From positions 62,001 to 126,000 of the forward strand of contig NZ_JAMCCQ010000005.1 of NCBI RefSeq assembly GCF_023370775.1: 64,000 nt of DNA, given 5' to 3'. Below are positions 47,966 to 57,033 of the stretch, piece by piece. The notes beneath the pieces are model-generated. The model worked only from the letters and a program-made list of their open reading frames with translations. It searched no databases and was not told the DNA's origin. Position 1 is the stretch's first letter; each line of letters starts with the position of its first letter. The stretch comes from Marivita sp. GX14005 (GTDB taxonomy: Bacteria > Pseudomonadota > Alphaproteobacteria > Rhodobacterales > Rhodobacteraceae). The translations under genes were made by a program, and so were the position numbers.

Positions 47966-49242
47966 TGGCGTTGCCCCAGGTCAAACAGGACGCGACAGAG
48001 GCGCGGTTGGCGGCTCTGGACATGCCAAAGGGCGGTTGGCCCGAGGCGGCGCGGAAGGATGCGATGGGCCGCGTTCGGGCGATGGGTCTGCCGCACGCGC
48101 GGGATGAGTATTGGAAATACACCCGCCCCGACACGCTGGTGCAGCCCGAAGCGCCCGAGGCGGCGCTGTTCGACGACGGCGATGCGCCGGTTTTCGGCGG
48201 GGTGGACAGCCTCAAGCTGGTGTTCGTGGATGGTGTCTTCGACGAGGCGGCTTCCGACGCGGCTGCGCTGGAGCATGTGAGCATCGACCGGCTTGCGGAT
48301 GCGCCAGATATCCACTGGGCGAAAGATCTCTACGGCACGCTCGAAGCGCGTGGGCAGGCGCCGGTGCAGCGGCCGCTGGCGGCGCTCAACACCGCCTATG
48401 CAAGCGACGGTGTTCTGATCCATGCCACGGGTCGCGCGGCAAAGCCTATCAGCCTGATTTACCGCCATAGATCAACGAGTTCCGATGCGATCCTGCATCA
48501 TGTCGTGAAGATCGACAGCGGTGCGGAGCTGACCGTTCTGGAAAGCGGGCCGGCGGCGGCGCGGTTCAACAAGGTGATGGAAGTCGATATCGCGGATGGC
48601 GGCACGTTCCACCATGTCCGCGTGCAGGGCCGCGATCACGAGCGGCGTGCCGCGACGGCGATCTTTACGCGTTTGGGCACCGAGTCGGTGTTCAAGTCCT
48701 TCACGCTGACCGCAAATGGCGTTCTGACGCGCAACGAATGTGTGATTGAGTTGACCGGCGACGATGCGGTCGCGCATGTGGCGGGTGCCTGCATGGGCGA
48801 TGGGGATTTCCACCATGACGACACGGTGTTCATCACTCATGACGCGCTGAATTGCGAAAGCCGCCAGGTGTTCAAGAAAGTGCTGCGCAACGGCGCGAAG
48901 GGCGTCTTTCAGGGCAAGATCCTCGTCAAGGAAGGCGCGCAGAAAACCGATGGCTACCAGATCAGCCAATCGCTCCTGCTCGACGATGACAGCCAGTTCC
49001 TCGCCAAGCCGGAGCTTGAGATCTATGCCGACGATGTGGCTTGCTCGCATGGCTCCACCTCCGGCGCGATCGACGAGGAAGCGCTCTTCTACCTGCGCTC
49101 GCGCGGGATCGACGAAGGGCCGGCGACCGATCTTCTGACCATCGCCTTTCTGGCCGAAGCCGTGATGGAGATCGAGGACGAGAGCCTTCAGGACGAGATC
49201 AACGGCCTGGTCGAGGCCTGGCTGTCGCGGCGGCGCGGCTGA
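47965..49242 (+). CDS. sufD: Fe-S assembly protein SufD
   Basis: Partner of SufB and SufC in the scaffold. 425 residues. The C-terminal beta-helix shows MGDGDFHHDDTVFITHD, AKGVFQGKILVKEGAQKTDGYQ, CSHGSTSGAIDEEALFYLRSRG and the essential His in ACSHGS-like DVACSHGST. N-terminal part is variable, as usual. Start overlaps the sufC stop by one base. Confidence 0.96.
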
Positions 49243-49248
49243 GCCACG

Positions 49249-49743
49249 ATGCCGTTCACGCGCGATATCGCGGCCACCTACGCGGGGCCGGGCAAGGTCA
49301 TGCGCCGGCTAAGGCGGGGCGGTCATCGCGAGGATCGCGCGCTGGCGATCCTGATGGGCGCCTGTGTCATCTTGTTCATCGCGCGCTGGCCGGCGCTCGC
49401 ACGTCAGGCTTACGAGACAGGCGAGGAGTTGAGCATGCTGCTGGGCACCACGCTCATGGCGACGGTGATCCTGCTGCCGCTTCTGTTTTACGCGCTGGCA
49501 TTTTTCGCTCATTGGGTCGCGCGCGCGCTGCGCGGCAAGGGGAGCGCCTTCGATGCGCGGCTTGCGCTGTTCTGGAGCTTGCTGGCCTCGTCGCCGCTGT
49601 TGCTGCTCAACGGGCTTGTCGCGGGGTTCATCGGGCCGGGGATCGAACTGACGCTTGTCGGAACGGCGTGGCTCGCGGTGTTCGTCTGGTTCTGGCTGGC
49701 GGGTATGGTCGCGCTTTACAGGAGGGCGGGCCATGACGGTTGA
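49249..49743 (+). CDS. Yip1-domain membrane protein (first of two)
   Basis: 164 residues with four or five hydrophobic helices (LAILMGACVILFIAR, LGTTLMATVILLPLLFYALAFFAHW, LFWSLLASSPLLLLNGLVAGFI, LVGTAWLAVFVWFWLAGMVAL). The N-terminal RDIAATYAGPGKVMRRLRRGG resembles the Yip1 domain seen in Rhodobacterales. No known function. It sits between sufD and the next Yip1-like gene, which it overlaps. Confidence 0.75.
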   Translation: MPFTRDIAATYAGPGKVMRRLRRGGHREDRALAILMGACVILFIARWPALARQAYETGEELSMLLGTTLMATVILLPLLFYALAFFAHWVARALRGKGSAFDARLALFWSLLASSPLLLLNGLVAGFIGPGIELTLVGTAWLAVFVWFWLAGMVALYRRAGHDG

Positions 49744-50323
49744 CGGGTTCTTCCGTCTGGCGATGAACACGGTCACCGCCCCGCGCGACGTGGCGCGGCT
49801 GCTGCTTTCGCTCAACCTGCCGCATCAGGCGCTGTGGCTGGCCTTTTCGCTGGTGATCGTGCTGAACACGCTGATGTTCTCGCTTTCGGTCATGGTCATG
49901 CCCGCGTCCGACATGGTCGCGCCGGTGCTGGGCAGCCCGATCGTGTTCGGCGCGATGCTCGCGGTTTCGGTGGCTGCGCTCATCTTCATGGTCACCGTGT
50001 CGGGCCGCGTGATGGACGGCGCGGCCGGTTTCGCGCAGATCGCGGTTCTGGTGATCTGGCTTCAGGCGCTGCGGGTTCTGGTGCAGGGGGTCGTCGTCCT
50101 GCTCGGCCCGGTCAGCGGGACGCTTTCGGGGATCGTCGTTCTGGCGGCATCGCTTCTGGGCGTCTGGATTTTCGTGAATTTCATCGCCGTCGCGCATGAG
50201 ACAGGGGGGCTGCTCAAGGCGGGCTTCATTCTGCTTCTCGCGGTCGCGGGCATGATGCTGGCGCTGAGCCTCATCTTCAGCCTGCTCGGCGTGCCAGCCG
50301 GAGGGCTTTCTGGATATGTATAA
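49733..50323 (+). CDS. Yip1-domain membrane protein (second of two)
   Basis: 196 residues, about five helices after FFRLAMNTVTAPRDVARLLLSLNLP, a Yip1-type opening. Overlaps the preceding gene by 11 bp and sufS by 8 bp, so the pair is translationally locked into the suf operon. Function unknown; a membrane partner of SufS or of SufBCD is speculation. Confidence 0.78.
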   Translation: MTVDGFFRLAMNTVTAPRDVARLLLSLNLPHQALWLAFSLVIVLNTLMFSLSVMVMPASDMVAPVLGSPIVFGAMLAVSVAALIFMVTVSGRVMDGAAGFAQIAVLVIWLQALRVLVQGVVVLLGPVSGTLSGIVVLAASLLGVWIFVNFIAVAHETGGLLKAGFILLLAVAGMMLALSLIFSLLGVPAGGLSGYV

Positions 50324-51536
50324 CGTCAATGACATCCGTGCGGATTTTCCGATCCTGTCGCGAGAGGTGAACGGCAAGCCGCTGGTCTATCTCGACAACG
50401 GGGCGAGCGCACAGAAGCCGCAGGTCGTGCTCGACACCATCGCGCAGGCCTATGGCGCCGAATATGCCAATGTGCATCGCGGGCTGCATTACCTGTCGAA
50501 CCTCGCCACCGACAAATACGAGGCGGTGCGCGGGACCATCGCGAAATTCCTCGGCGTGGCCGATGAGCGGCAGATCGTGATGAACACCGGCACCACGATG
50601 GGGATCAACACGGTCGCCTATGGCTGGGCGATGCCGAACCTTGAGCCGGGCGATGAGATCATCCTGTCGGTGATGGAGCATCACGCCAATATCGTGCCCT
50701 GGCATTTCCTGCGCGATCGGCAGGGCGTGGTGATCAAATGGGTCGATGTGGACAGCACTGGCGCGCTCGATCCGCAGGCTGTGATCGATGCGATGGGCCC
50801 GAAAACGAAGCTGATCGCGGTGACGCATCTGTCGAACGTGCTGGGCACTGTCGTCGATGTAAAACCGATCATCGTTGCGGCCCGCGAGCGCGGGATCGCC
50901 ACGCTGATCGACGGCTCTCAGGCGGCGGTTCACATGCCGGTCGATGTGGATGATCTGGGCTGCGATTTCTATGCCATCACCGGCCACAAGCTCTATGGCC
51001 CGTCCGGGTCGGGCGCGATTTTCATGCGGCGCGAGCGCATGGCCGAGATGCGCCCCTTCATCGGCGGTGGGGACATGATCCGCGAGGTCCACAAGGACGA
51101 GATCACATGGGCCGACCCGCCGATGATGTTCGAGGCAGGCACCCCCGGCATCGTTGCGCAGATCGGGCTGGGCGCGGCGCTCGACTACATGATGACGCTC
51201 GGCATGGACAGTATCGCGGCGCATGAAACCCGTTTGCGCGATTACGCGCGGCAGCGGCTGGACGGTCTGAACTGGCTCCAGGTGCAGGGCACGACTCCCG
51301 ACAAGGCGGCGATCTTCAGCTTCACGATGGAGGGCGCGGGCCACGCGCATGACATCTCGACCATTCTCGACAAGAAGGGCGTTGCCGTGCGGGCGGGGCA
51401 TCACTGTGCCGGTCCGCTGATGGATCATCTGGGCGTCACCGCGACCTGCCGCGCCTCGTTCGGGCTTTATAACACCGAAAAAGAGGTGGATGTTCTGATC
51501 GACGCGCTGGAACTGGCGCACGATCTTTTCGCCTGA
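50316..51536 (+). CDS. sufS: Cysteine desulfurase SufS
   Basis: Group II cysteine desulfurase feeding SufBCD. 406 residues: FPILSREVNGKPLVYLDNGASAQKP, VHRGLHYLSNLATD, PLP Lys in ITGHKLYGPSGSG, and active Cys in RAGHHCAGPLMDHLG. Second desulfurase of this cluster; the first (44177) is group I. No sufA, sufE or sufT follows; the next gene is an amidotransferase. Confidence 0.97.
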   Translation: MYNVNDIRADFPILSREVNGKPLVYLDNGASAQKPQVVLDTIAQAYGAEYANVHRGLHYLSNLATDKYEAVRGTIAKFLGVADERQIVMNTGTTMGINTVAYGWAMPNLEPGDEIILSVMEHHANIVPWHFLRDRQGVVIKWVDVDSTGALDPQAVIDAMGPKTKLIAVTHLSNVLGTVVDVKPIIVAARERGIATLIDGSQAAVHMPVDVDDLGCDFYAITGHKLYGPSGSGAIFMRRERMAEMRPFIGGGDMIREVHKDEITWADPPMMFEAGTPGIVAQIGLGAALDYMMTLGMDSIAAHETRLRDYARQRLDGLNWLQVQGTTPDKAAIFSFTMEGAGHAHDISTILDKKGVAVRAGHHCAGPLMDHLGVTATCRASFGLYNTEKEVDVLIDALELAHDLFA

Positions 51537-51546
51537 AGGAGGGAAC

Positions 51547-52332
51547 ATGACGCGTCCGGTCGTCGGGATCATCGGCAATCAGCACCTCATCAACGATGAG
51601 TATCCCGCCCATGCCGGCGGGTCGATGAATTCCGAGGCGATCTCGCAAGTGTCGGAGTGCCTGCCGCTGCTGATCCCCGCCGATCCGAGGCTGGTGTCGG
51701 TGGCCGAACTGATGGAGACCTGCGACGGGTTTCTCTTTACCGGCGGCCGCCCGAACGTGCATCCGGAGGAATATGGCGAGGCCGAAACCGAGGCGCATGG
51801 CGCTTTCGACCGGGCGCGCGATGCGATCACGCTGCCGCTCATCCGGGCATGTGTCGAACGCGGGCAACCCATTCTCGGCATCTGCCGTGGCTTTCAGGAG
51901 GTCAATGTCGCGATGGGCGGCACGCTGCACCCGGAAATTCGCGATCTGCCGGGGCGCGACAATCACCGGATGCCGCCCGACGGCTCGCTGGAAGAGAAAT
52001 TCGCCCTGCGCCACTGCGTCCGCCTGCGCGAGGGCGGCGTCTTTCATCGCCTCTTCGGTTCGGCGGAGGTGATGACGAACACGCTGCACGGGCAGGGCAT
52101 CAAGACCCCCGGCGCGCGCATCGTGATCGACGGCCATGCGCCCGACGGCACGGCCGAGGCGATCTATGTGAAAGATGCGCCGGGGTTTACCCTTTCGGTG
52201 CAATGGCACCCCGAATGGAACGCCTGCAACGATCCCGTCTCCCGCCCGCTGTTCGAAGCCTTCGGAGATGCGGTGCGCGCGTGGAACGCAGGGGAAGCCG
52301 CGCCGGTCCAAGATCGCGCGTGCGTAGGTTAA
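51547..52332 (+). CDS. Class I glutamine amidotransferase-like hydrolase (peptidase C26)
   Basis: 261 residues with the catalytic Cys in GICRGFQEVNVAMGGTLHPEI and His in QWHPEW, plus FTGGRPNVHPEEYGE. This is the gamma-glutamyl-GABA hydrolase (PuuD) family, which splits gamma-glutamyl amides; the substrate may be a gamma-glutamyl polyamine. Starts 10 bp after sufS, but the function is not obviously linked. Converges with kynU. Confidence 0.9.
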   Translation: MTRPVVGIIGNQHLINDEYPAHAGGSMNSEAISQVSECLPLLIPADPRLVSVAELMETCDGFLFTGGRPNVHPEEYGEAETEAHGAFDRARDAITLPLIRACVERGQPILGICRGFQEVNVAMGGTLHPEIRDLPGRDNHRMPPDGSLEEKFALRHCVRLREGGVFHRLFGSAEVMTNTLHGQGIKTPGARIVIDGHAPDGTAEAIYVKDAPGFTLSVQWHPEWNACNDPVSRPLFEAFGDAVRAWNAGEAAPVQDRACVG

Positions 52333-52348
52333 ATCGGGCCGGGGCGCT

Positions 52349-53542
52349 TCACGTCACCGCCTTTCGCGCCTTGAACTCCGGTCTGTCCCAGAGCCGATCC
52401 CCCATCACGCGGGCGAGGATCTCGACCGCGCGGTCGATATCGGCCTCGTTCAAGTAGAGCGGCGTGATGCCGAAACGCATGATGTCGGGCGCGCGGAAAT
52501 CGCCGATGACGCCTTCGGCGATCAGCGCCTGGATCGCGGCATAGCCGTTTTCGAAGCGGAAGCTGACCTGCGATCCGCGCGCGTCCGGATCGCGCGGGCT
52601 GGCGAGCGACAGGTCCGGGCAGGCGTCGAGCGCGCCGGCGATGAACCGCTCCGACAGCGCGATGGAGCGTTCGCGCAGATCGGTCATGTCGACATCGTCC
52701 CAGACGTCGAGCGCCGCATCGAGCGCGGCGATCTGGACGATGGGCGGCGTGCCGACGCGCATCCGCGCAATACCGGCGCCTGCGCGGTAATCCAGATCGA
52801 AGGCGAAGGGGCTGTCATGGCCGAGCCAGCCCGATAGCGCGGGCAATGCGTTGCTCGCGTGACGCGGGGCCACGTAGATGAAGGCCGGCGCGCCCGGCCC
52901 GCCATTGAGGAACTTGTAGCTGCAACCCACGGCGAAATCGGCGCCTGCGCCCGTCAGATCGACGGGCAACGCTCCCGCAGAGTGCGCGAGATCCCAAACC
53001 GTGACGACGCCCGCCTCATGCGCGCGGCGCGTCAGATCGGCCATGTCATGCTTGCGGCCCGTCCGGTAATCCACCTCGGTCAGCATCGTGACGGCGATCT
53101 CCTCGGTGATCGCGGCGGCAACCTCTTCCGGCTCGACCAGCCGCAATTCGTAGTTCGGCCCCAGCAGCTTGATCAGCCCCTCGGCCATGTAGAGATCGGA
53201 CGGAAAGTTGCCGCGGTCCGAGAGGATCACGCGCCTTTCGGGTGTCAGATCGAGCGCGGCGGCAAGCGCCTGGTAGACCTTGATCGACAGCGTATCGCCG
53301 ACAACGACTTGGCCCGGTTCGGCCCCGATGAGCCGGGCGATCCGGTCTCCGACGCGGGCCGGCGCGTCCATCCAGCCGCAGGTGTTCCAGCCGGTGATGA
53401 GGTGATCGCCCCATTCCTCGCTCACGGTCCGCGCGACGCGCGCGGCGGCCGCCTTGGGCAGCGGCCCCAGCGAATTGCCATCCAGATAGATCATGCCCTC
53501 GGGCAGGTGAAACGCGGCGCGCGTGGCGGCGAAATCGGTCAT
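52349..53542 (-). CDS. kynU: Kynureninase
   Basis: PLP enzyme that splits kynurenine to anthranilate and alanine. 397 residues: IYLDGNSLGPLPKAA near the start, DLAHSAGALPVDL, CSYKFLNGGPGAPAF with the PLP Lys, and RVGTPPIVQIAALDAAL. The ATG at 53540-53542 begins homology. Follows kynA by 14 bp; together they form the tryptophan to anthranilate route. Confidence 0.96.
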   Translation of the reverse strand: MTDFAATRAAFHLPEGMIYLDGNSLGPLPKAAAARVARTVSEEWGDHLITGWNTCGWMDAPARVGDRIARLIGAEPGQVVVGDTLSIKVYQALAAALDLTPERRVILSDRGNFPSDLYMAEGLIKLLGPNYELRLVEPEEVAAAITEEIAVTMLTEVDYRTGRKHDMADLTRRAHEAGVVTVWDLAHSAGALPVDLTGAGADFAVGCSYKFLNGGPGAPAFIYVAPRHASNALPALSGWLGHDSPFAFDLDYRAGAGIARMRVGTPPIVQIAALDAALDVWDDVDMTDLRERSIALSERFIAGALDACPDLSLASPRDPDARGSQVSFRFENGYAAIQALIAEGVIGDFRAPDIMRFGITPLYLNEADIDRAVEILARVMGDRLWDRPEFKARKAVT

Positions 53543-53556
53543 GGTGACTCCTTGCG

Positions 53557-54390
53557 TCAAAGATCGGTGCGCAGATGCCAGAGATCGGGAAACAGCTCGA
53601 CCTCCAGCATCCGCTTGAGATAGGAAACGCCCCCGGTGCCGCCGGTGCCGCGCTTGAAGCCGATGATCCGCTCGACCGTGGTGACATGGTTGAAGCGCCA
53701 GCGGCGGAAGTAATCTTCCAGATCGACCAGCTTTTCGGCCAGTTCGTACAGATCCCAGTATCGCGCCGGATCGCGGTAGACTTTCGCCCAGCCTGCCTGC
53801 GCTGCCTCGTTCGGCGCGTGCGGCCTCGCGCGGTCGCGCCCAAGCGCTTCGGGCGGCAGATCGACCGCCCCGGCCAGCCGCGCCAGCGCGCAATCGTAAA
53901 GCGACGGGCGCGCAAGCTCCGCCTTCAGCCGCTCGGCAATCTCGGCCCGGTGCGCATGGGGCCGGATCATCGCTGCGTTGCGATTGCCCAGAAGGAACTC
54001 GATCTCGCGATATTGCGCCGATTGAAACCCCGAGCTTTGGCCAAGCGCATCGCGGAACCGGGTGTAATCGCTCGGCGTCATGGTGCGCAGCACATCCCAG
54101 GCCGAATTGAGCTGCTCGAAAATCCGCGCGACCCGCGCCAGCAATTTGAACGCCGGCCGAATGTCATCCTGTCCGAGCATGTGCCGCGCCGCGTGCAATT
54201 CGTGCAATGCCAGCCGCATCCAAAGCTCGGAGGTCTGGTGCTGCACGATGAAAAGCATTTCGTCGGGCGCGTCGCTCAGCGGATGCTGCGCGTTCAACAG
54301 CGCATCGAGCCCGAGATAGTCGCCATAGGCCATGCGCCCGTCAAAGGCCATCTGCGCACCCTCGCGCGCCGGATCATAGGGGTCGGTCAT
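53557..54390 (-). CDS. kynA: Tryptophan 2,3-dioxygenase
   Basis: Heme enzyme opening the indole ring to N-formylkynurenine. 277 residues: [39 protein letters not shown] with active-site His, and [28 protein letters not shown] with the axial heme His. ATG 54388-54390 follows GAGGAGCGCC. First gene of kynA-kynU; no kynurenine formamidase is nearby. Confidence 0.97.
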   Translation of the reverse strand: MTDPYDPAREGAQMAFDGRMAYGDYLGLDALLNAQHPLSDAPDEMLFIVQHQTSELWMRLALHELHAARHMLGQDDIRPAFKLLARVARIFEQLNSAWDVLRTMTPSDYTRFRDALGQSSGFQSAQYREIEFLLGNRNAAMIRPHAHRAEIAERLKAELARPSLYDCALARLAGAVDLPPEALGRDRARPHAPNEAAQAGWAKVYRDPARYWDLYELAEKLVDLEDYFRRWRFNHVTTVERIIGFKRGTGGTGGVSYLKRMLEVELFPDLWHLRTDL

Positions 54391-54513
54391 GGCGCTCCTC
54401 ACTTCGCTGGCGCGGACCCTACCGCGCTGGCGGGCAGGGGCAAGCGGCAAAACCGGGGATTGCAATTGTTATTCGCATTCGTGAATGTATGAGCGAACAG
54501 AGGAGGTTCCCCC

Positions 54514-55461
54514 ATGCGCATCACAGCCACCATCGCCGCCATCCTTGCCGCCACCGCCGGTGCCGCCAGCGAGGACATCGCCGACAAATACCCGCAATCT
54601 GAGCTTTACAACAAGCCGGTCGAGGTGATCCCGCATGTCTTCTCGGCCATCGGCGCCACCGCGCCGCCAACCTATGAAAATGCCGGTCATAACAACAACC
54701 TCAGCTTCATCGTCACCGGCGACGGCGTGGTTGTGATCAATGGCGGCGCCTCGGCACGGCTGGCCGAAGCGCTGCACGCCGAAATCAGGGCGGTGACGGA
54801 TGAGCCCGTCAAGCTGGTGATCAACGAAAACGGGCAAGGCCATGCGATGCTCGGCAATTCCTACTGGGCCGCGCAGGGTGTCGATATCCTCGCCCATGAA
54901 GACGCCATCGCGGAGATCGAGCAGAACGGCGATTTTATCCTGCAGGCCATGCAGGGCTATAACCGCGACAGGGCCGAAGGCACCGAGGTGGTGGTGCCGA
55001 ACCTGAGCTTTTCGGACAAGCATATCGTCGAAATGGGCGATGTGACCATCGAGGTGCTGCATCTCGGCCCCGCGCATGATCCCGGCGACACGCAGGTCTG
55101 GATCCCGCAGTGGAGCATCGTCATCGCCGGCGATATCGCCTTTCACGAGCGCATGCCGCCGATCTTCCCCGGCACCGACACCGACGCCTGGGTCGAGACG
55201 TTCGAGGGCCCGTTCGCCGACCTCGGCGCGACCTATGTGATCCCCGGCCATGGCCACCCGACCAATATGGCGCAGGTGCGCCGCTACACCTCGGACTATG
55301 TCAAGGATTTGCGCGCGAAGATCGCCGAGCATATCGATGCGGGCGGCGATCTGGCGGAGGCCTATTACGTCGATCAATCCCGGTGGTCCCATCTCGATAC
55401 TTTCGAGGAACTGGCGACCAAAAACGCCGGCCGCGTCTTCGAAGAGATGGAATGGGAGTGA
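54514..55461 (+). CDS. Exported MBL-fold protein (SoxH-like), altered metal motif
   Basis: 315 residues, signal peptide (ITATIAAILAATAGAA). The metallo-beta-lactamase fold is seen in NLSFIVTGDGVVVINGG, HLGPAHDPGDTQVW, VIAGDIAFHERMP and YVIPGHGHPTNMAQV. The usual HxHxDH is replaced by INENGQGHAMLGN, near to the GGQDH form of SoxH-like relatives but with Gly for Asp. So metal binding may be one-site or lost. GAGGAGG precedes the ATG. Divergent from kynA. Confidence 0.85.
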   Translation: MRITATIAAILAATAGAASEDIADKYPQSELYNKPVEVIPHVFSAIGATAPPTYENAGHNNNLSFIVTGDGVVVINGGASARLAEALHAEIRAVTDEPVKLVINENGQGHAMLGNSYWAAQGVDILAHEDAIAEIEQNGDFILQAMQGYNRDRAEGTEVVVPNLSFSDKHIVEMGDVTIEVLHLGPAHDPGDTQVWIPQWSIVIAGDIAFHERMPPIFPGTDTDAWVETFEGPFADLGATYVIPGHGHPTNMAQVRRYTSDYVKDLRAKIAEHIDAGGDLAEAYYVDQSRWSHLDTFEELATKNAGRVFEEMEWE

Positions 55462-55470
55462 TCCAGACCT

Positions 55471-55489
55471 CTTCTCTTTCCAAATACTC
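55471..55489 (-). repeat. Dispersed 3'-end element, copy e (degenerate)
   Basis: Minus strand GAGTATTTGGAAAGAGAAG, 10 bp after the MBL gene stop. The only copy not in sense orientation to the gene before it. Confidence 0.4.
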
Positions 55490-55590
55490 ATGACCGGACC
55501 CGCGCGGCGTCGTCCGCCGTCGCACCGTTTCCGCTTACGCTAAAAAAAAGCGGATGGCAGGAGGCCGCAAGGCTCGGAAATGGCGCCGGT

Positions 55591-55604
55591 TTGATCCGCG
55601 TCAA
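55591..55604 (+). promoter_or_regulatory. FNR-box-like site before the YdcH gene
   Basis: TTGAT-CCGC-GTCAA differs from the FNR/FnrL consensus TTGAT-N4-ATCAA at one base. It lies 60 bp before the ATG at 55664. Confidence 0.4.
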
Positions 55605-55663
55605 TGCGCTTTTGCGCAGATCGGCCCATGCTCGTATCGAACCAAACAGAGCAGGGACACGCA

Positions 55664-55897
55664 ATGTCGCACACACCCCACGAACTGCATGAAGAATTTC
55701 CCGATCATGGCGAAAAACTGCGCGCGCTGAAGCAATCGGACGCCCATTTCGCCCGGTTGGTCGAGAACTACGAAGACGTCAATCGCGAGGTTTTTCGCGC
55801 CGAGACGAATATCGCCCCGATGGATTCGCTCGCCGAGACAGAACTGCGCAAGAAGCGTGGCGCACTGAAGGACGAGATCTGGTCCTATCTCAAGTGA
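55664..55897 (+). CDS. YdcH family (DUF465) protein
   Basis: 77 residues, helical: HELHEEFPDHGEKLRALKQSDAHFARLVENYEDVNREV and AETELRKKRGALKDEIWSYL match the DUF465 pattern. Cytosolic, unknown role. CAGGGAC before the ATG. Converges with the peroxidase gene without a gap. May be under oxygen control if the FNR-like site is real. Confidence 0.88.
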   Translation: MSHTPHELHEEFPDHGEKLRALKQSDAHFARLVENYEDVNREVFRAETNIAPMDSLAETELRKKRGALKDEIWSYLK

Positions 55898-56416
55898 TCA
55901 CTCCAGAAGCCCGGTGATCGCATCGGTCACCGGGCGCGACATCGGCCGGGCGCGCGCTCCGAATGTCGCGACGATGCCGCCCTCCGGGCCGATCAGGATC
56001 TTGTTGAAATTCCAGTTCGGCTCGAACCCCGATTGCGCCCTGACCCAGCGATAGAACGGATGCGCGGCGTCCCCACGTACCGACGTGATCGTGGTCATGG
56101 GCAGGTCGAGCCCGAAATTGACCTCGCAGAAATCCTTGACCTCTTCATCGGAACGCAATTCCTGGTGAAAATCATTGGACGGGACGGCCAGAACGACCAA
56201 TCCACGCTCCCGATACCGGTCATAAAGCGCCTGAAGCCCATCATATTGCCGCGTATAGGCGCAGCGCGAGGCGGTGTTGACCACAAGCACCGGTTGGCCG
56301 CGCCAATCGGCCAGATCGATCTCGCCGCCATCGATCGAGGCGAAGCGATGACCGTCGACCGCAGCGATTGCGAGCATGGGGAAACAGATCAGCAAAGCGG
56401 TCAGCAACAGTCGCAC
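55898..56416 (-). CDS. Periplasmic glutathione peroxidase-like protein
   Basis: 172 residues. Signal peptide (RLLLTALLICFPMLAIAAV), then the thioredoxin-like GPx fold: VLVVNTASRCAYTRQYDGLQALY with peroxidatic Cys near 52, VLAVPSNDFHQE, and NWNFNKILIGPEG. Reduces peroxides, probably with thioredoxin-like donors. Starts at GTG (56414-56416) behind AAAGGAGATGACCC; no ATG fits the frame. Confidence 0.88.
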   Translation of the reverse strand: MRLLLTALLICFPMLAIAAVDGHRFASIDGGEIDLADWRGQPVLVVNTASRCAYTRQYDGLQALYDRYRERGLVVLAVPSNDFHQELRSDEEVKDFCEVNFGLDLPMTTITSVRGDAAHPFYRWVRAQSGFEPNWNFNKILIGPEGGIVATFGARARPMSRPVTDAITGLLE

Positions 56417-56532
56417 GGGTCATCTCCTTTCATCAGGAGATAGGCGCAGAAACGGCGAAGGAAAGCACGGTCTTGCGGCGACATGCCGCCAAGCCCATAT
56501 TCGTATCATTCATATCGAAGGATGGTAAGGCG

Positions 56533-56802
56533 ATGGCTGGCGGATGGTCCCGTGATGGCGCGGTTCAGGAACAGATCGATGCATCGATCAGCGACGAACT
56601 GGCCCGGTTGAAAGCCCGCAAATCTCCGGTCGGCGAAAGTCTCACGCATTGCGCCGAATGCGATGAGCCGATCCCCGAGAAGCGCCGGGTTGCGATCCGC
56701 GGGGTGAAGCTTTGCATCGACTGCCAGCAGGAACGTGATGGCGCCTACCGGGCACGGGGTGGCATAAACCGGCGCGGCTCGAAAGACAGTCAGTTGAAGT
56801 GA
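56533..56802 (+). CDS. DksA/TraR-type zinc-finger protein, short
   Basis: 89 residues. A helical N-terminal part (GAVQEQIDASISDELARLKARK) leads to a C4 zinc finger: CAECDEPIPEKRR and KLCIDCQQERD. At this size it resembles TraR or YbiI-type proteins that bind RNA polymerase without a full DksA coiled coil. GAAGGATGGTAAGG upstream of the ATG. A terminator-like element follows. Confidence 0.88.
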   Translation: MAGGWSRDGAVQEQIDASISDELARLKARKSPVGESLTHCAECDEPIPEKRRVAIRGVKLCIDCQQERDGAYRARGGINRRGSKDSQLK

Positions 56803-56811
56803 TATTTCATT

Positions 56812-56878
56812 GGGGCTCTGCCCCAAACCCCGGGATATTTCAGGCAAGAAGAAAGGGGCGCCCGATGTGGAGCGCCCC
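56812..56878 (+). terminator. Dispersed 3'-end element, copy f, with terminator hairpin
   Basis: GGGGC-TCT-GCCCC (56812-56824), then CCCCGGGATATTTCAG and GCAAGAAGAAAG (56828-56854), then a second hairpin GGGGCGC / GCGCCCC (56855-56878) followed by TT. Sense to the DksA-like gene. The rest of the 231-bp gap holds copy g and nothing else I recognise. Confidence 0.75.
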
Positions 56879-56977
56879 TTCGAAGAAAGCACGGTGTCTT
56901 TCTCCTTGCACGGTCATCGGCGTCCCTGCCTGTACCGTAATCATGTTGTGACAGCGGAAAGTTAAAGAAGCGTTACT

Positions 56978-57002
56978 GTCTTTCTTCTTGCTGAAAATAT
57001 CC
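56978..57002 (-). repeat. Dispersed 3'-end element, copy g
   Basis: Minus strand: GGGGATATTTTCA then GCAAGAAGAAAG, preceded by a GC dyad near 57001-57022. It lies 32 bp after the pepF stop in sense orientation, and faces copy f. Confidence 0.75.
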
Positions 57003-57033
57003 CCGCCGGAGGCTCCGACGGAAACGCCTGGCC

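Noticed and set aside
54471-54490. CATTC-GT-GAATG dyad before the MBL gene as an ArsR/BigR-type operator
   Set aside because: The arms are only 5 bp, no regulator gene is nearby, and the surrounding bases do not extend the symmetry.
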